Below are positions 1 to 8,769 of a stretch of 55,691 nt of DNA, one piece after another. Origin of the DNA: Hyphomicrobiales bacterium (lineage in GTDB: Bacteria > Pseudomonadota > Alphaproteobacteria > Rhizobiales > Rhizobiaceae); the NCBI GenBank assembly GCA_900472625.1, contig UCIT01000032.1, forward strand, positions 1 through 55,691, read 5' to 3'. Numbering within the stretch: position 1 is the stretch's first letter; each line of letters starts with the position of its first letter. A program made the position numbers and the translations under genes. The notes under the pieces are model-generated. The model was not told the origin of the DNA, searched no databases, and saw only the letters and a program-made list of their open reading frames with translations.

Positions 1-399
1 GTTTGCCTCGGAATTTGCAAGCTGGGCCTCGATTGCTGCTTTGTCGAGCACTGACCATACTCTGGCGATCTTGCCGACCTCATATTCATAGAAGACGTTT
101 TCGGAAAACTTCACGCGCTTGCCATTGATGGGTAGGCCCAGAAACTCACCGGTCGGAGTGATGTCAAATTCAAGGCGGCTTGCCACTGTTTTCTGGTCGT
201 ATACCAGAATGCTCACCTGGAAATGCAGGTCTGGGATCTCGCGGAATTCCCTCTCCCTTGCCTGTCGATACGCATCAAGGCCGATCGTCTCGCCATTATA
301 GGCAACCTCGGTGCCGACATAGTTCTCAAGATTCCCCCAGTCCTGGGAGTTAAGGCAGTCGATGTATCCTTGGTACAAACCGGCCAGTGTCGTCGTCAT
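1..399 (-). CDS. SnoaL-like (NTF2-fold) ester cyclase family protein, 3' end outside window
   Basis: Reading left from the ATG at 399-397 gives 133 open codons that run off the window edge. The protein starts MTTTLAGLYQGYIDCLNSQD and later has conserved SnoaL-type features: a short helix with a LNSQDW-like segment, GLDAYRQ, 'EIPDLHF', and a TPTGEFLG-like turn followed by 'FSENVFYEYEVGKIARVWSV'. This family has a small cone-shaped fold that acts as a cyclase, isomerase or hydrolase on hydrophobic substrates; its substrate here is unknown. The start codon overlaps the stop of the upstream hydrolase in an ATGA (396-399), so the two are probably translationally coupled. It is the third gene of the operon opposite the LysR gene at 2607. 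Confidence 0.8.
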   Translation of the reverse strand, partial: MTTTLAGLYQGYIDCLNSQDWGNLENYVGTEVAYNGETIGLDAYRQAREREFREIPDLHFQVSILVYDQKTVASRLEFDITPTGEFLGLPINGKRVKFSENVFYEYEVGKIARVWSVLDKAAIEAQLANSEAN

Positions 400-1310
400 C
401 TGTGTTTCTCCCTTGCTTCAGCCATCTGCTCGCGGATCCTGATCACGGCCCTAGCGAATTCCTCGGGCTGCTCCTGCGGCGCATTGTGACCCGCAGCGAC
501 GACGCGGTGTTCGTGAAACCCGCCAAACATCTTTGCGTGTTCCGACGTCCCTCCTGGCTTCAGGGGGTCATTGGAACCGTCGATGGTTATCGTGGGCACG
601 GTTACTTGAGGCTTCTGGGCCAGACGGGCTTCGAACGCCTGCAATACAGCTTCGCCGGGCTCAAGGCCGAAGGAGTGCCGATAGCAGCTGATCACGACAT
701 CCACGAAATCAGGATTCTCGAACGCATCGGCTGACCTGGCAAACGTAGCATCATCGAACTGCCAGCTGGGGGACCACTCCCTCCACAGTATCCGGCAGAG
801 ATCCCGGCGGTGTTGCGACAGGCATTCGCGGCCACGCTCAGTCTGAAACACATGCTGGTACCAGAAAACCCTTTCCAGAGCGGGTGTTGTCGGGTGCCGC
901 TGCCCGTTGACATCGATAATGTCGTAGCCGGCATAGGAGACGAGGCCACCGATTTGTTCCGGCCAGAGGGCTGCCGCCACGCAAGACGCGTTTCCGCCCC
1001 AGTCGAAACCGCCCAGAATGGGCCGTTCGATCCCTAGCGCATCGATCAGCTCGACGATATCGCGTCCACGCGCCGCCTGCTGCCCGTTGCGAGGCGTCTT
1101 GTCCGACAAGAACCGAGTTGGTCCGAAGCCGCGAGTGTAGGGTACCAGGACCCGCGCGCCGGCCCGCGCCAGTATTGGAGCAACTTCACCGAACGCATGC
1201 ACGTCGTAGGGAAACCCGTGCGAAAGAACCACCGGCCATCCGTTGGCAGCGCCGTACTCATGGTAGGCGATGGACAAGGTTTGCGTATTTACGGTCCGTG
1301 TCACAGTCAT
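396..1310 (-). CDS. alpha/beta-fold hydrolase (epoxide hydrolase / haloalkane dehalogenase-like)
   Basis: A 304-residue alpha/beta hydrolase. The oxyanion-hole motif HGFPYD lies at residues 31-36 and the nucleophile elbow GFDWGG at 101-106, with Asp103 in place of the usual serine. A late catalytic His (about residue 275, 'AGHNAP') completes the set. An Asp nucleophile points to the epoxide hydrolase/dehalogenase branch, acting through an alkyl-enzyme ester. A TTG at 1325 gives a longer frame that overlaps the upstream stop (TTGA), but the ATG at 1310 is preferred because GAGGG sits 9 bases before it. It lies in a tight operon between a second epoxide hydrolase-like gene and a SnoaL-like gene, suggesting a shared pathway. 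The specific substrate is not evident. Confidence 0.85.
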   Translation of the reverse strand: MTVTRTVNTQTLSIAYHEYGAANGWPVVLSHGFPYDVHAFGEVAPILARAGARVLVPYTRGFGPTRFLSDKTPRNGQQAARGRDIVELIDALGIERPILGGFDWGGNASCVAAALWPEQIGGLVSYAGYDIIDVNGQRHPTTPALERVFWYQHVFQTERGRECLSQHRRDLCRILWREWSPSWQFDDATFARSADAFENPDFVDVVISCYRHSFGLEPGEAVLQAFEARLAQKPQVTVPTITIDGSNDPLKPGGTSEHAKMFGGFHEHRVVAAGHNAPQEQPEEFARAVIRIREQMAEAREKHR

Positions 1311-1321
1311 ATCTATCGCCC

Positions 1322-2461
1322 TCAACGCCTGCCGCCTTCAATCTTGGCGATGAACGCCCGCAGGTCGGCAAGCATCAGCTCCGGTTGCTCGAGCGCCGCG
1401 AAATGGCCACCCTTTGGCATCTCGCTCCAATGAACGATGTTATAGGTCTTCTCGGCGAACGATCGGGGGGGCGGTAGGAATACGGGATCAGGAAACGCCG
1501 CCACGCCCGTCGGGACCTTGATGCGTGTACCTACGGGAAAGGTCTGGGATCCTTCCAGTCGTTTGCCGTGGTAAATCCAGGTCGATGTGACGACGGATGA
1601 CGGTGCTAGGTAGAGCATGATATTCGTGAGCAGTTCATCTTCTGAGAACTTGCTCCAGATATCCGGACTGCCGTCCGCTGTGGTGCCCAAGTCGGCCCAC
1701 TTGCCGAACTTTTCCAGTATCCACCCAGCCGCTCCGACCGGGCTGTCGGCAAGCGCCACGCCCAATGTCTGCGGGCGGGTCTCCTGCTCATGGTTGTAGC
1801 CTGTCTCCCAGTCCAGGATTGCGGCCCGCCGTTTGGCCCAGTCCTCTTCCTCTGGGGTCGTTGGCACGACGTCCTTGCCAAGGACGCTGACCATGTTGAG
1901 GTGCAAGCCGAGCAGTGCGTCTGGCTGGCTGTAGGCCATCCAACTTGCGATCGCCGCGCCCCAGTCGCCTCCCTGCACGACGTACCTTCTGTCGCCGAAC
2001 AGCCTCGTCGTCAGCACATGCATCAACTTGGCTGCCCGACGTGGCCCGATGACGCCGGTGATCGGCTGTGAAAAGGCAAATCCGGGCAGGGACGGAACCA
2101 CGACATCATGTCCGTCTGCCACCAGCGGCTCGATAAGGCGTTCGAACTCAAGATAGGATCCCGGCCACCCGTGAAGGAGAAGGACAGGCAGCCTCTTTCC
2201 GTCGCCCTTGGCATGTAGAAAATGGATTCCTTCGCCCTCGATGTCCGTTTTGAAGTTGGGAAGCTGATTAAGGCGTTGCTCGACCTTTCGCCAGTCATAG
2301 GTGTCGAGCCAATAGGTGACCAGACGCTTGAGGTCGTTCACTCCGACGCCTGCCGACCAGCCGCCGGCATTGCTGAGCAGGGACCAGTCATAGGCCTCGA
2401 CCTTCGTGCGGATGGCCGACAACCGTTCGTCGGATATGTGGATCGTCAATGGCGAGATCAT
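1322..2461 (-). CDS. epoxide hydrolase with EHN N-terminal domain
   Basis: A 379-residue protein of the microsomal-type epoxide hydrolase family. The first ~110 residues match the EHN lid domain (FxxxISDERLxxIR..., 'WLDTYDWRKVEQRLNQLPNF'). Then come HGWPGSY (97-103), the nucleophile elbow QGGDWGA with Asp166, and the late His353 in 'PKGGHFAALEQP'. The family opens epoxides to diols in the cytoplasm. The start ATG has AAGGAAACAGG just upstream. It is the first gene of a three-gene operon (with the hydrolase and SnoaL-like genes to its left) and lies head-to-head with a LysR gene about 145 bases away, which is its probable regulator. The length is normal for the family. Confidence 0.88.
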   Translation of the reverse strand: MISPLTIHISDERLSAIRTKVEAYDWSLLSNAGGWSAGVGVNDLKRLVTYWLDTYDWRKVEQRLNQLPNFKTDIEGEGIHFLHAKGDGKRLPVLLLHGWPGSYLEFERLIEPLVADGHDVVVPSLPGFAFSQPITGVIGPRRAAKLMHVLTTRLFGDRRYVVQGGDWGAAIASWMAYSQPDALLGLHLNMVSVLGKDVVPTTPEEEDWAKRRAAILDWETGYNHEQETRPQTLGVALADSPVGAAGWILEKFGKWADLGTTADGSPDIWSKFSEDELLTNIMLYLAPSSVVTSTWIYHGKRLEGSQTFPVGTRIKVPTGVAAFPDPVFLPPPRSFAEKTYNIVHWSEMPKGGHFAALEQPELMLADLRAFIAKIEGGRR

Positions 2462-2606
2462 CCTGTTTCCTTGCTTCTGACATTGCCCGAGGGCAGGAAG
2501 CCGAACGGACAGTAAGTTGCATCAATTGCTCATACGCAAAGATGGACTTTTATTTTGGCGTGTGTATGCCTTCTTCTCGTTAAACGCTTTTGCGCAGGAC
2601 GCACAA

Positions 2607-3554
2607 ATGACCGGAATGGAAGTGATTGGCGATCTCGAGGTGTTTACGCTGGTCGCCGAGGCGGGAAGTTTTTCTGCGGCGGGCCGCCGCCTTGGTCTTG
2701 CGCCTTCGTCGATCGCCAGGATCGTCGATCGTATTGAAGCAAGACTCGGCGTTCGCCTGTTGCTGAGGACCACCCGGCTGCTGACGATTACGCCTGAGGG
2801 CACGGCGTATCTGACTGCTGCCCGAAGAATCCTTGCGGACCTGCGGGAAACCGAGCAGATAATCTCTGACCGGAGTTCACCGCGCGGGCGACTGCGGGTA
2901 ACCACATCCATACAGTACGGCAGACTGTCACTGGTTCCGGTTCTTGGCGAGTTCATCCGGCGCTATCCCGGCATCATGCTCGACGTCAACCTGACTGACA
3001 CCATCGTGGATATAGCTGCCGGGCAGGCGGACGTAGGAATTCGTTTCGGACCGCTTGCCGATGGTGCTTTGACGGCGCGAAAGCTCGGCGAGACGCGCAA
3101 GGTCATTGTCGCTTCTCCAGAATATCTTGCCCGTCGGGGCACGCCGAAAGTGCCGGAGGACCTTCATGATCACGACTGCCTCGGGTTCAACTTCAAGCGA
3201 GCAGCCCCGACCTGGCCGTTTCGAAAAGACGGGCGAGACTTTCCATTGACGATCAAAGGCAGTGTGGAGGCAAACAACGGCGAGACGCTTGGACAACTCG
3301 CCGCAGAAGGCGTGGGTATCACGCGCGTGGGGACGCAGACCGTAGAGGATGCGATCCGTTCCGGGCAGCTCGTGCCGCTTCTCGAGGACTTCAATCCCGG
3401 AGAGGTCGAGGAAATCCATGCGGTATTCGTCGGCGGCACGCACACGCCGGCGCGCGTCAGGTGCTTTATCGACTACCTCGTCGAAAACTCACGCCTGCTC
3501 GGTACCGGGCGCCCGGTTCGTCCAGAAAAGGCACCCGATAGCCTACCGTCTTAA
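2607..3554 (+). CDS. LysR-family transcriptional regulator
   Basis: A 315-residue LTTR. The winged helix-turn-helix spans residues 8-65 (ExxxFSAAGRRLGLAPSSIARIVDR-type, ending RTTR..TITPEG) and is followed by the periplasmic-binding-protein-like effector domain ('GRLRVTTSIQYGR', 'VDIAAGQADVGIRFG', 'ASPEYLARRGTP'). An open frame starts at TTG 2517, but those extra 30 residues do not resemble the family; ATG 2607 is preferred, with AGGAC upstream. It is transcribed away from the epoxide hydrolase operon at 2461, the classic LysR divergent layout, so it probably controls that operon and itself. The effector is unknown. Confidence 0.88.
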   Translation: MTGMEVIGDLEVFTLVAEAGSFSAAGRRLGLAPSSIARIVDRIEARLGVRLLLRTTRLLTITPEGTAYLTAARRILADLRETEQIISDRSSPRGRLRVTTSIQYGRLSLVPVLGEFIRRYPGIMLDVNLTDTIVDIAAGQADVGIRFGPLADGALTARKLGETRKVIVASPEYLARRGTPKVPEDLHDHDCLGFNFKRAAPTWPFRKDGRDFPLTIKGSVEANNGETLGQLAAEGVGITRVGTQTVEDAIRSGQLVPLLEDFNPGEVEEIHAVFVGGTHTPARVRCFIDYLVENSRLLGTGRPVRPEKAPDSLPS

Positions 3555-3734
3555 GTCGGAAGTGAACACACTGCCCGAGCCCTGGGCAAGTGCTTCTTCC
3601 GAAAAAGAGTTTCCAAGTCCACGGGGTCAGAGGTTCGATATGGCTCAAGCCGAACCTTCGACCTTATGGAGCTAAGGATATCGGAAGCGAAGGACGTCGG
3701 CCCCGCCAATTTCTCAGCGGCTTCCGCGCCCGAC

Positions 3735-4361
3735 CTAGCGGATCGTCTTCGCAAGCTCATCTTTCAGGCGTCCGGCATTCATCGGCATACAATAAACCGG
3801 CCTGTCGCGCTCCAATCGCCATCCCTCGGCAAGGAGGCCGGCATCCACTGCATCGAAGCCGAACTGGTCATAGAGCCCTGCGACAACTGCCTTGTCTGCA
3901 GAATTGTCGCCGGCCAGAGGCAGGGCTCGCCGTTCAGATGACCCGGCCAGTCGTCCGCCCTTTTCGAGATCGTCCATGACGACGGCGTTGAACGCTTTGA
4001 CGATTCGTGAACGTGGCAGGTGGCGCGCCAGCATTTCGCTTGTCGTCGTCTCGCCCGCGTCCAGTTCCGGGATGTTGCCATCGCGTTCGATGTAGTAGTT
4101 GTTCGTGTCGATCACCAGTTTGCCCACGAGTGGCTCAACCGGAACAGACCGATAGGCTGCCAGTGGAATGGCGATGACAACGAGCTCGCCAAACGCTGCG
4201 GCCTCGTCGACGGTTCCGACTTCGCAGCCAATGCTGCGGCTCAGGCTGAACAGGGTTTGCGGACCGCGCGAATTGCTCAACATGACAGAATGGCCCGAAC
4301 CGACAGCCTGCTTGCCGATAGCACGGCCAACCATGCCGGCCCCTATGATTCCGATTTTCAT
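3735..4361 (-). CDS. NADPH-dependent F420 reductase-like NAD(P)-binding oxidoreductase
   Basis: A 208-residue Rossmann protein of the F420-dependent NADP oxidoreductase (PF03807) type. It opens MKIGIIGAGMVGRAIG with the dinucleotide motif GAGMVG at residues 7-12, then 'SNSRGPQTL', 'VVIAIPLAAY' and 'VIDTNNYY', which are typical of this family. Rhizobia do not generally make F420, so the true acceptor is probably something else; that is inference. The frame stays open to 4526, but MKIG at 4361 is chosen because GGAGA lies just upstream. It is divergent from the LysR gene starting at 4462, with only ~100 bases between, implying LysR control. Confidence 0.82.
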   Translation of the reverse strand: MKIGIIGAGMVGRAIGKQAVGSGHSVMLSNSRGPQTLFSLSRSIGCEVGTVDEAAAFGELVVIAIPLAAYRSVPVEPLVGKLVIDTNNYYIERDGNIPELDAGETTTSEMLARHLPRSRIVKAFNAVVMDDLEKGGRLAGSSERRALPLAGDNSADKAVVAGLYDQFGFDAVDAGLLAEGWRLERDRPVYCMPMNAGRLKDELAKTIR

Positions 4362-4461
4362 GATGTTTCTCCAGTTAGATCGCAGACATTGGTTTAATTG
4401 AGCGCCGCATTGGGATAAATCGCGAATGTACACAGACATTCCCAACCATAAGGAGGCAATT

Positions 4462-5382
4462 TTGGACCGGCTTTCCAGCATGGCCGTTTTCGTCAAAGCC
4501 TCCGAGCTCGGCTCCTTTGCCGCCACAGCAGAGGCGATGGGAATGTCACCTCAAATGGTCGCCAAACATGTTGTGTTCCTGGAGGACCGACTTGGGACGG
4601 CCTTACTTCACCGTACGACCCGGCGACAAAGTTTGACCGACGTGGGAAGGGTCTTCTACGACCGCTGCAAGCAGCTGCTTTCAGACGTCGAAGCGGCTGA
4701 ATCCGTTGCGCTTGATATGCGTTCCCAGCCAAAAGGCGTGCTGCGGGTTAATGCTCCGGTGACCTTCGGGGCCTATAGTCTGGCGCCGTTCGTGACGCGC
4801 TATCTCGATCGCTATCCGGACATGCGAATAGACCTGACTCTCAACGACCGGTTCGTTGATCCGTTGGAGGAGGGGTTCGAGGTGATGATAAGGATCGGCG
4901 AGGTCGAAGACCCGTCGCTAATCGCGCTTGCTCTCACTCCCTATCGGCTGATTGCCTGCGCATCTCCGGAATATCTCATGCGGCGGGGCACCCCCAGAAT
5001 TCCGTTGGATCTGGAGCAGCACGATTGCCTCGCCTATGGCGACGGGCCGTCTTCGATCCCCTGCCGCTGGCAGTTCACCAGCAGCGGCCAGAGCGAAGAG
5101 GTGCGCATCAGCGGTAGAATCCGCAGCAACGACTGGAAGGCCTTGTTGCATGCCTCGATCGCAGGCTATGGCATCACGTTGGGACCGGAAAGTGTGCTGA
5201 ACGCGGAAATTTCTGCCGGGCGACTTGTTCAAGTCCTCCCCGACCATGAGGGTCCGTTTCGTCCGATGCACGTGATCTACCCCGTCGGGCGCCGGCCTAC
5301 TGCCAAGGTGCAGAGCTTCGTAGAAGCGGTAATGGGCGAATTCGGAAGGGTCGAGCCGAGGCAGGCAGCGCGGGAGCTCTAG
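4462..5382 (+). CDS. LysR-family transcriptional regulator, TTG start
   Basis: A 306-residue LTTR with an N-terminal winged helix-turn-helix (FVKASELGSFAATAEAMGMSPQMVAKHV..., RTTRRQSLTDVG) and a substrate-binding domain ('LRVNAPVTFGAYSLAP', 'VMIRIGEVEDPSL', 'ASPEYLMRRGTPRIP'). An upstream ATG at 4426 is in frame, but the TTG at 4462 is preceded by a perfect AAGGAGG (4450-4456) at 5-base spacing and gives the length usual for this subfamily, so TTG is preferred. It is divergent from the F420-reductase-like gene and probably regulates it. A strong terminator follows at 5481-5512. Confidence 0.86.
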   Translation: MDRLSSMAVFVKASELGSFAATAEAMGMSPQMVAKHVVFLEDRLGTALLHRTTRRQSLTDVGRVFYDRCKQLLSDVEAAESVALDMRSQPKGVLRVNAPVTFGAYSLAPFVTRYLDRYPDMRIDLTLNDRFVDPLEEGFEVMIRIGEVEDPSLIALALTPYRLIACASPEYLMRRGTPRIPLDLEQHDCLAYGDGPSSIPCRWQFTSSGQSEEVRISGRIRSNDWKALLHASIAGYGITLGPESVLNAEISAGRLVQVLPDHEGPFRPMHVIYPVGRRPTAKVQSFVEAVMGEFGRVEPRQAAREL

Positions 5383-5480
5383 CAATTGGTGAGTTCCGCA
5401 GAGAGCGAGTGAACAAATTAGGTCGTTGGTTCCGATCTTTGCAAGACTTACAATGGCAAAGGAAGTGACCGAATTCGCCT

Positions 5481-5512
5481 GGGCCGCGAGACACTGTCTC
5501 CGGCCCTTTTTT
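5481..5512 (+). terminator. Rho-independent terminator after LysR gene
   Basis: Stem GGGCC-GC-GAGAC, loop ACT, return stem GTCTC-C-GGCCC, then six Ts. It lies ~100 bases after the LysR stop, between convergent genes, and would end transcription from the left. Confidence 0.75.
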
Positions 5513-5551
5513 CGCGTGCTTTTAAGGACGCGATTCATTTCCCGTCAGACA

Positions 5552-6169
5552 TCAATCGGACTGCAAAGCGCGGAACTTCCGTACTCTTGCGTGCGATCCA
5601 CATGTTCTGTCCGAACACCAGCGACGATGGCCATTACGGGAGTGGTCGAGAAATAACCATCCGCAATTCGGCCCTTGGCACGCACGGATTGGTCGACGCT
5701 CGGTTCTTGACGTGAGCAGCTCTGCCGCTAGCCAGCCAATACGGTGCGCGATTGCATCCAGGTGTTCTGCGGCTGCGTGCCGCCATTTGATGGTGCCTGC
5801 GACGCAGACCAGTTTTCGTTGTGACTGGGCAGGCCGTGCCGCGCGGTCGAGAAGCGCCAAATCGTCTTCTCCGACCGGCGTTTCGCCAGACTCAGTCAGG
5901 AAAATGCGATGCAATGCCTCGCGTAGTTCCCGGGCATGGATAAGTTCCCTCAGGGCCTGGGTGGGAGATTCCGTCGCCCTCGCAAGCAAGACGTTTCGCT
6001 CTTCGTCGTCAATCACTTCGAGACGCCGCGCCCAGGTCACTAGATCGCCGTAGGTGTTCAAATACTCCGGCCCCCAGCGCTCACCTCGACTGTCAACGGT
6101 GTTGACGAAATCGAGCGCGGGGTGTCCGCCGAGCAGGCTGATATCCTCGATGGTTTTCTGACTGGTCAT
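5552..6169 (-). CDS. ABATE / CGNR zinc-finger family regulator
   Basis: A 205-residue protein of the ABATE-domain, CGNR zinc-finger family (putative stress-related transcription factors). The N-terminus has the family hallmark GGHPALDFVNTVDSRG (about residues 14-29). The C-terminal zinc site is built from Cys164, Cys169, Cys185 and Cys190 in CQGPNCGWLFLDHS...RRWCSDRTCGSHAR. The usual C-G-N-R is C-G-S-H-A-R here, a small departure. It is divergent from the EamA transporter gene 90 bases away, so it probably controls that exporter. It ends close to the LysR gene from the left, in a convergent arrangement with the terminator between. Confidence 0.85.
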   Translation of the reverse strand: MTSQKTIEDISLLGGHPALDFVNTVDSRGERWGPEYLNTYGDLVTWARRLEVIDDEERNVLLARATESPTQALRELIHARELREALHRIFLTESGETPVGEDDLALLDRAARPAQSQRKLVCVAGTIKWRHAAAEHLDAIAHRIGWLAAELLTSRTERRPIRACQGPNCGWLFLDHSRNGHRRWCSDRTCGSHARVRKFRALQSD

Positions 6170-6258
6170 CTTTTGAATATTGGATGGCGGAACGATTTAA
6201 GCAAGAGTGAGTTGTAGCGGTCTATTGGTCCTTCAAGCGTTACAATATCGGAGCCATT

Positions 6259-7203
6259 ATGTCCTTCGCCCTCAATAAGAACCAGCTCCGCTTTTTGATG
6301 TTATGCGGCATCTGGGGAAGCACCTGGATCGGAACCAAGGCCGGTATCCAAGTCGTGCCACCCCTCCTGTTTGCCGGGACGCGTTTTACGGCTGCAGGCG
6401 CGCTGCTGCTTGTTTATTCTTGGACGAAAGGTGAAACGGCGGGCTTCAAAGTCGCAGACTGTGGGCGGTTCGCCGCCGTCAGCATGTTGATGATCACGCT
6501 GTGCTACGGGCCGTTGTTCTGGGGCATGCAGTACATCGATACCGGGACTGCCGCCGTCTTGGAAATGTCGCTGACGCCGATCGCGCTCTTGTGCTTCGCT
6601 CTGCTATTGCGCGAAGAGACGCTCGACGTGAGGCGGATCATGGCGATTGTACTTGGTGTCTCAGGGCTGGTCGTCCTCTTCTGGCCTTCGGCAACTGACG
6701 GACAAGTCTCGACGCCGGAGACCTTTGCTGGAGCCAGCCTTTGGGGCGGCTTGGCGGTGGCATCTGCGGCATTTACCTATGGGTACGGCTCGGTGCTGGC
6801 TCGACCTGTGTTGCGAACCTATCCAGCCTTGTTCGTCGCCGGTCTTACGACACTGGTTGGCGGTATCGCCCTGGTCGCTGTAGCGCTGGCGTTCGAGCCT
6901 GGTGCTATTTCCGCGCTATCACGTAATTGGGGCACGACCGCCTGGGCCAGTTGGCTCTTTCTGGTGATCTTCGGATCGCTGATCGGTTACACGACCTATA
7001 TGCGGCTGCTGAGAGACATTGGAGCCTCGCGTGCCGGCAGCTATGCGTTCGTATCTCCAGTGATCGCCGTCGCACTCGGGGCACTTTTCTTTTCCGAACA
7101 AGTCACCGCCTTCGACGTGATCGGGATTATCGTCATGCTCAGCGGCGCCTATCTCGCCATGGCCGAAACCACGGCGACGAAACCCGCATTGATGGAAACG
7201 TGA
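6259..7203 (+). CDS. EamA/DMT-superfamily transporter (RhaT/YdcZ-like exporter)
   Basis: A 314-residue integral membrane protein with about ten predicted transmembrane segments in two EamA repeats. The first has 'LCGIWGSTWIGTKAG' near the N-terminus and 'YIDTGTAAVLEMSLTPIALLCFALLL' around residues 92-115. The second has 'YTTYMRLLRDIGASRAGSYAFVSPVIAVALGALFFSEQ' near 250-285. The family exports metabolites or drugs across the inner membrane. It is transcribed divergently from the CGNR-type regulator. The stop at 7201-7203 is followed directly by remains of an EAL gene. The substrate is unknown. Confidence 0.87.
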   Translation: MSFALNKNQLRFLMLCGIWGSTWIGTKAGIQVVPPLLFAGTRFTAAGALLLVYSWTKGETAGFKVADCGRFAAVSMLMITLCYGPLFWGMQYIDTGTAAVLEMSLTPIALLCFALLLREETLDVRRIMAIVLGVSGLVVLFWPSATDGQVSTPETFAGASLWGGLAVASAAFTYGYGSVLARPVLRTYPALFVAGLTTLVGGIALVAVALAFEPGAISALSRNWGTTAWASWLFLVIFGSLIGYTTYMRLLRDIGASRAGSYAFVSPVIAVALGALFFSEQVTAFDVIGIIVMLSGAYLAMAETTATKPALMET

Positions 7204-7257
7204 GACCAGGCCAGGAAGAAGTAAGGCAATGGAATATCAAAAGACGCAGCCACAGTA

Positions 7258-7984
7258 AGACGACGTTTAACCAGACATTATGGCTTCGAAGCCTTGTGCC
7301 GGATGAGGACGTTGTCGGGGGAGATCATCGCCGCGGCAAACTTTCATGAAGCGACGAAGGATGCGCATGTTGCTGCGGAGCTGACTTTATGCATGCTCCG
7401 GAAAGTCGCTACAGATATGCGTCGATGGCTGGATCGAGGGCTACCGCTTCAGCATGTCGGAATCAAACTCGCCGCCGCGGATTTCACGCGGGCAATTTGC
7501 TGGAGCGGGTTTGCATGGTGTTCAGTGAAGCAGGTGTTCCACTGAAGCACTCATCCTCGAGGTGACAGAATCGGTCTATCTCGGCCAGCGTGATCATGTC
7601 GTTGCTGACGAGATCAAGTCCTTGAGGGCCAGTGGCATGCGTGTCGCGCTCGACGATTTCGGAACTGGTTTTGCGTCTCTGCCCCACCTTCTGTCCGTTC
7701 CCGTCGATATCATCAAGATCGACAGATCATTTGTTGAGCGGCTGGTTCCGGGAGACGGTGCGGCGATTATCGTCGAAGGCGTAATGTGTATCGCAACCAA
7801 GCTCGGTTTGCGGGTCGTGGCAGAAGGTATAGAAACGGATGCCCAACTTAACCAACTCCTGTCCTTCGGTTGCATGCTCGGGCAGGGCTACCTGTTCTCT
7901 AAAGCTGTCGATCGAGAAGTAGCGACTACCCTCCTGTCTCAATGCGGGCAAAAAGCCACGAAGATCCGGCAATTTCAGGGGTAA
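7258..7984 (+). pseudogene. EAL-domain (c-di-GMP phosphodiesterase) gene, broken by two frameshifts
   Basis: The conserved EAL signature is present in three different frames. Frame one (from ~7279) reads YGFEALCRMRTLSGEI...HVGIKLAAADFTR. At about 7491 the match moves to a second frame (GNLLERVCMVFSEAGVPLKH), and at about 7550 to a third (LILEVTESVYL...VALDDFGTGFASL...IIKIDRSFV...VVAEGIET...GQGYLFSKA). Each shift is explained by loss of one base, a G in a GGGG-like run and a C in a CACC-like run. The sensory N-terminus and any GGDEF domain are missing. The third frame keeps the metal-binding DDFGTG and the AEGIET loop, but without the EAL motif in frame it would be inactive. It may be an old pseudogene, or the shifts may be sequencing errors. 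Confidence 0.8.
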
Positions 7985-8230
7985 GACCCTGTCTGCACAC
8001 GACAGCCTCGACGACTTCGCAGGCCTTGATATTCAAGCAGATGCTCGCCTGAGGCTGGGAGAGGCAGTTCATCATTGCGGAGTCGAGCACCGATTTTTGT
8101 ATATGCGGGACACGTTCGCTCTGTCCCCTTGACCTGCTTGAAGCAATTCGAAACGCCAGGTCTCTGAGAGATGCTGGCAAAGTCATGCAAGACTGCGCCA
8201 ACTCCATAATTTATTTCCCGGATAAATCAC

Positions 8231-8677
8231 GTGCGGCACTGGCAAGGTCGTCCTGGAAATGCGGAGCGAGTGCTAAAGTTGGACGGGACAGAAAAAACGC
8301 GTTGGGGACAAGACGAAATCTCTCGAGTGATCGAGAGCGGTTGCTGGGATATAAGCGTGCTCGGTCCGCCGTCGTCATGGCCGAGCTGTCTCCGGAGCGC
8401 TGTCGACATCATTTTGCCGTCGGCGGCGCAGATCGTGCTTTTCTGGGGTCCTGATTTCGTGGCACTTTACAATGAGGCTTATGCGCCGAGCATTGGACTG
8501 CGGCACCTCAAAGCCTTCGCTCGACCAGCACAGGAGAACTGTAGCGAACTCTGGGAAGACCTTGAGCCTCTTTTGCGTCAGGTGCTTAAGACCGGCGAGA
8601 CGGTGGTCGCCAAGGATCGCCCCTTCTACATCGAGCGCCATGGGCATCCCGAGACCGTCTATTTCGACATCTCCTAA
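8231..8677 (+). pseudogene. N-terminal PAS fragment of a sensor histidine kinase
   Basis: An open frame of ~148 codons matching the N-terminal sensory region of the large kinase at 11061-14087: 'LGPPSSWPSCLRSAVDIILPSAAQIVLFWGPDFVALYNEAYAPSIG...WEDLEPLLRQVLKTGETVVAKDRPFYIERHGHPETVYFDIS'. Compare the kinase's 'LGPTTSWSPALRTMARSIF...CLWSGPHFCLVYNDPYRRIL'. It stops exactly where the PAS core should continue, and no kinase domains follow; the next gene's 3' end begins 90 bases later. It is therefore a truncated paralogue left by a deletion. The start is uncertain (GTG 8231 shown). Confidence 0.7.
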
Positions 8678-8769
8678 CGAGCGGCGGCTATCTATCGAGC
8701 GTGCATCATCTGTCTCCGGACGGCCCCCGGCGTCGCTTCGAGTTTCGGCATTTTCGACCCCTTTCTCGG

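Noticed and set aside
4383..4440. direct repeat CAGACATT at 4383-4390 and 4433-4440 between the divergent genes
   Set aside because: Only eight bases, no symmetry, and the second copy overlaps the region just before the TTG start; too weak to call an operator.
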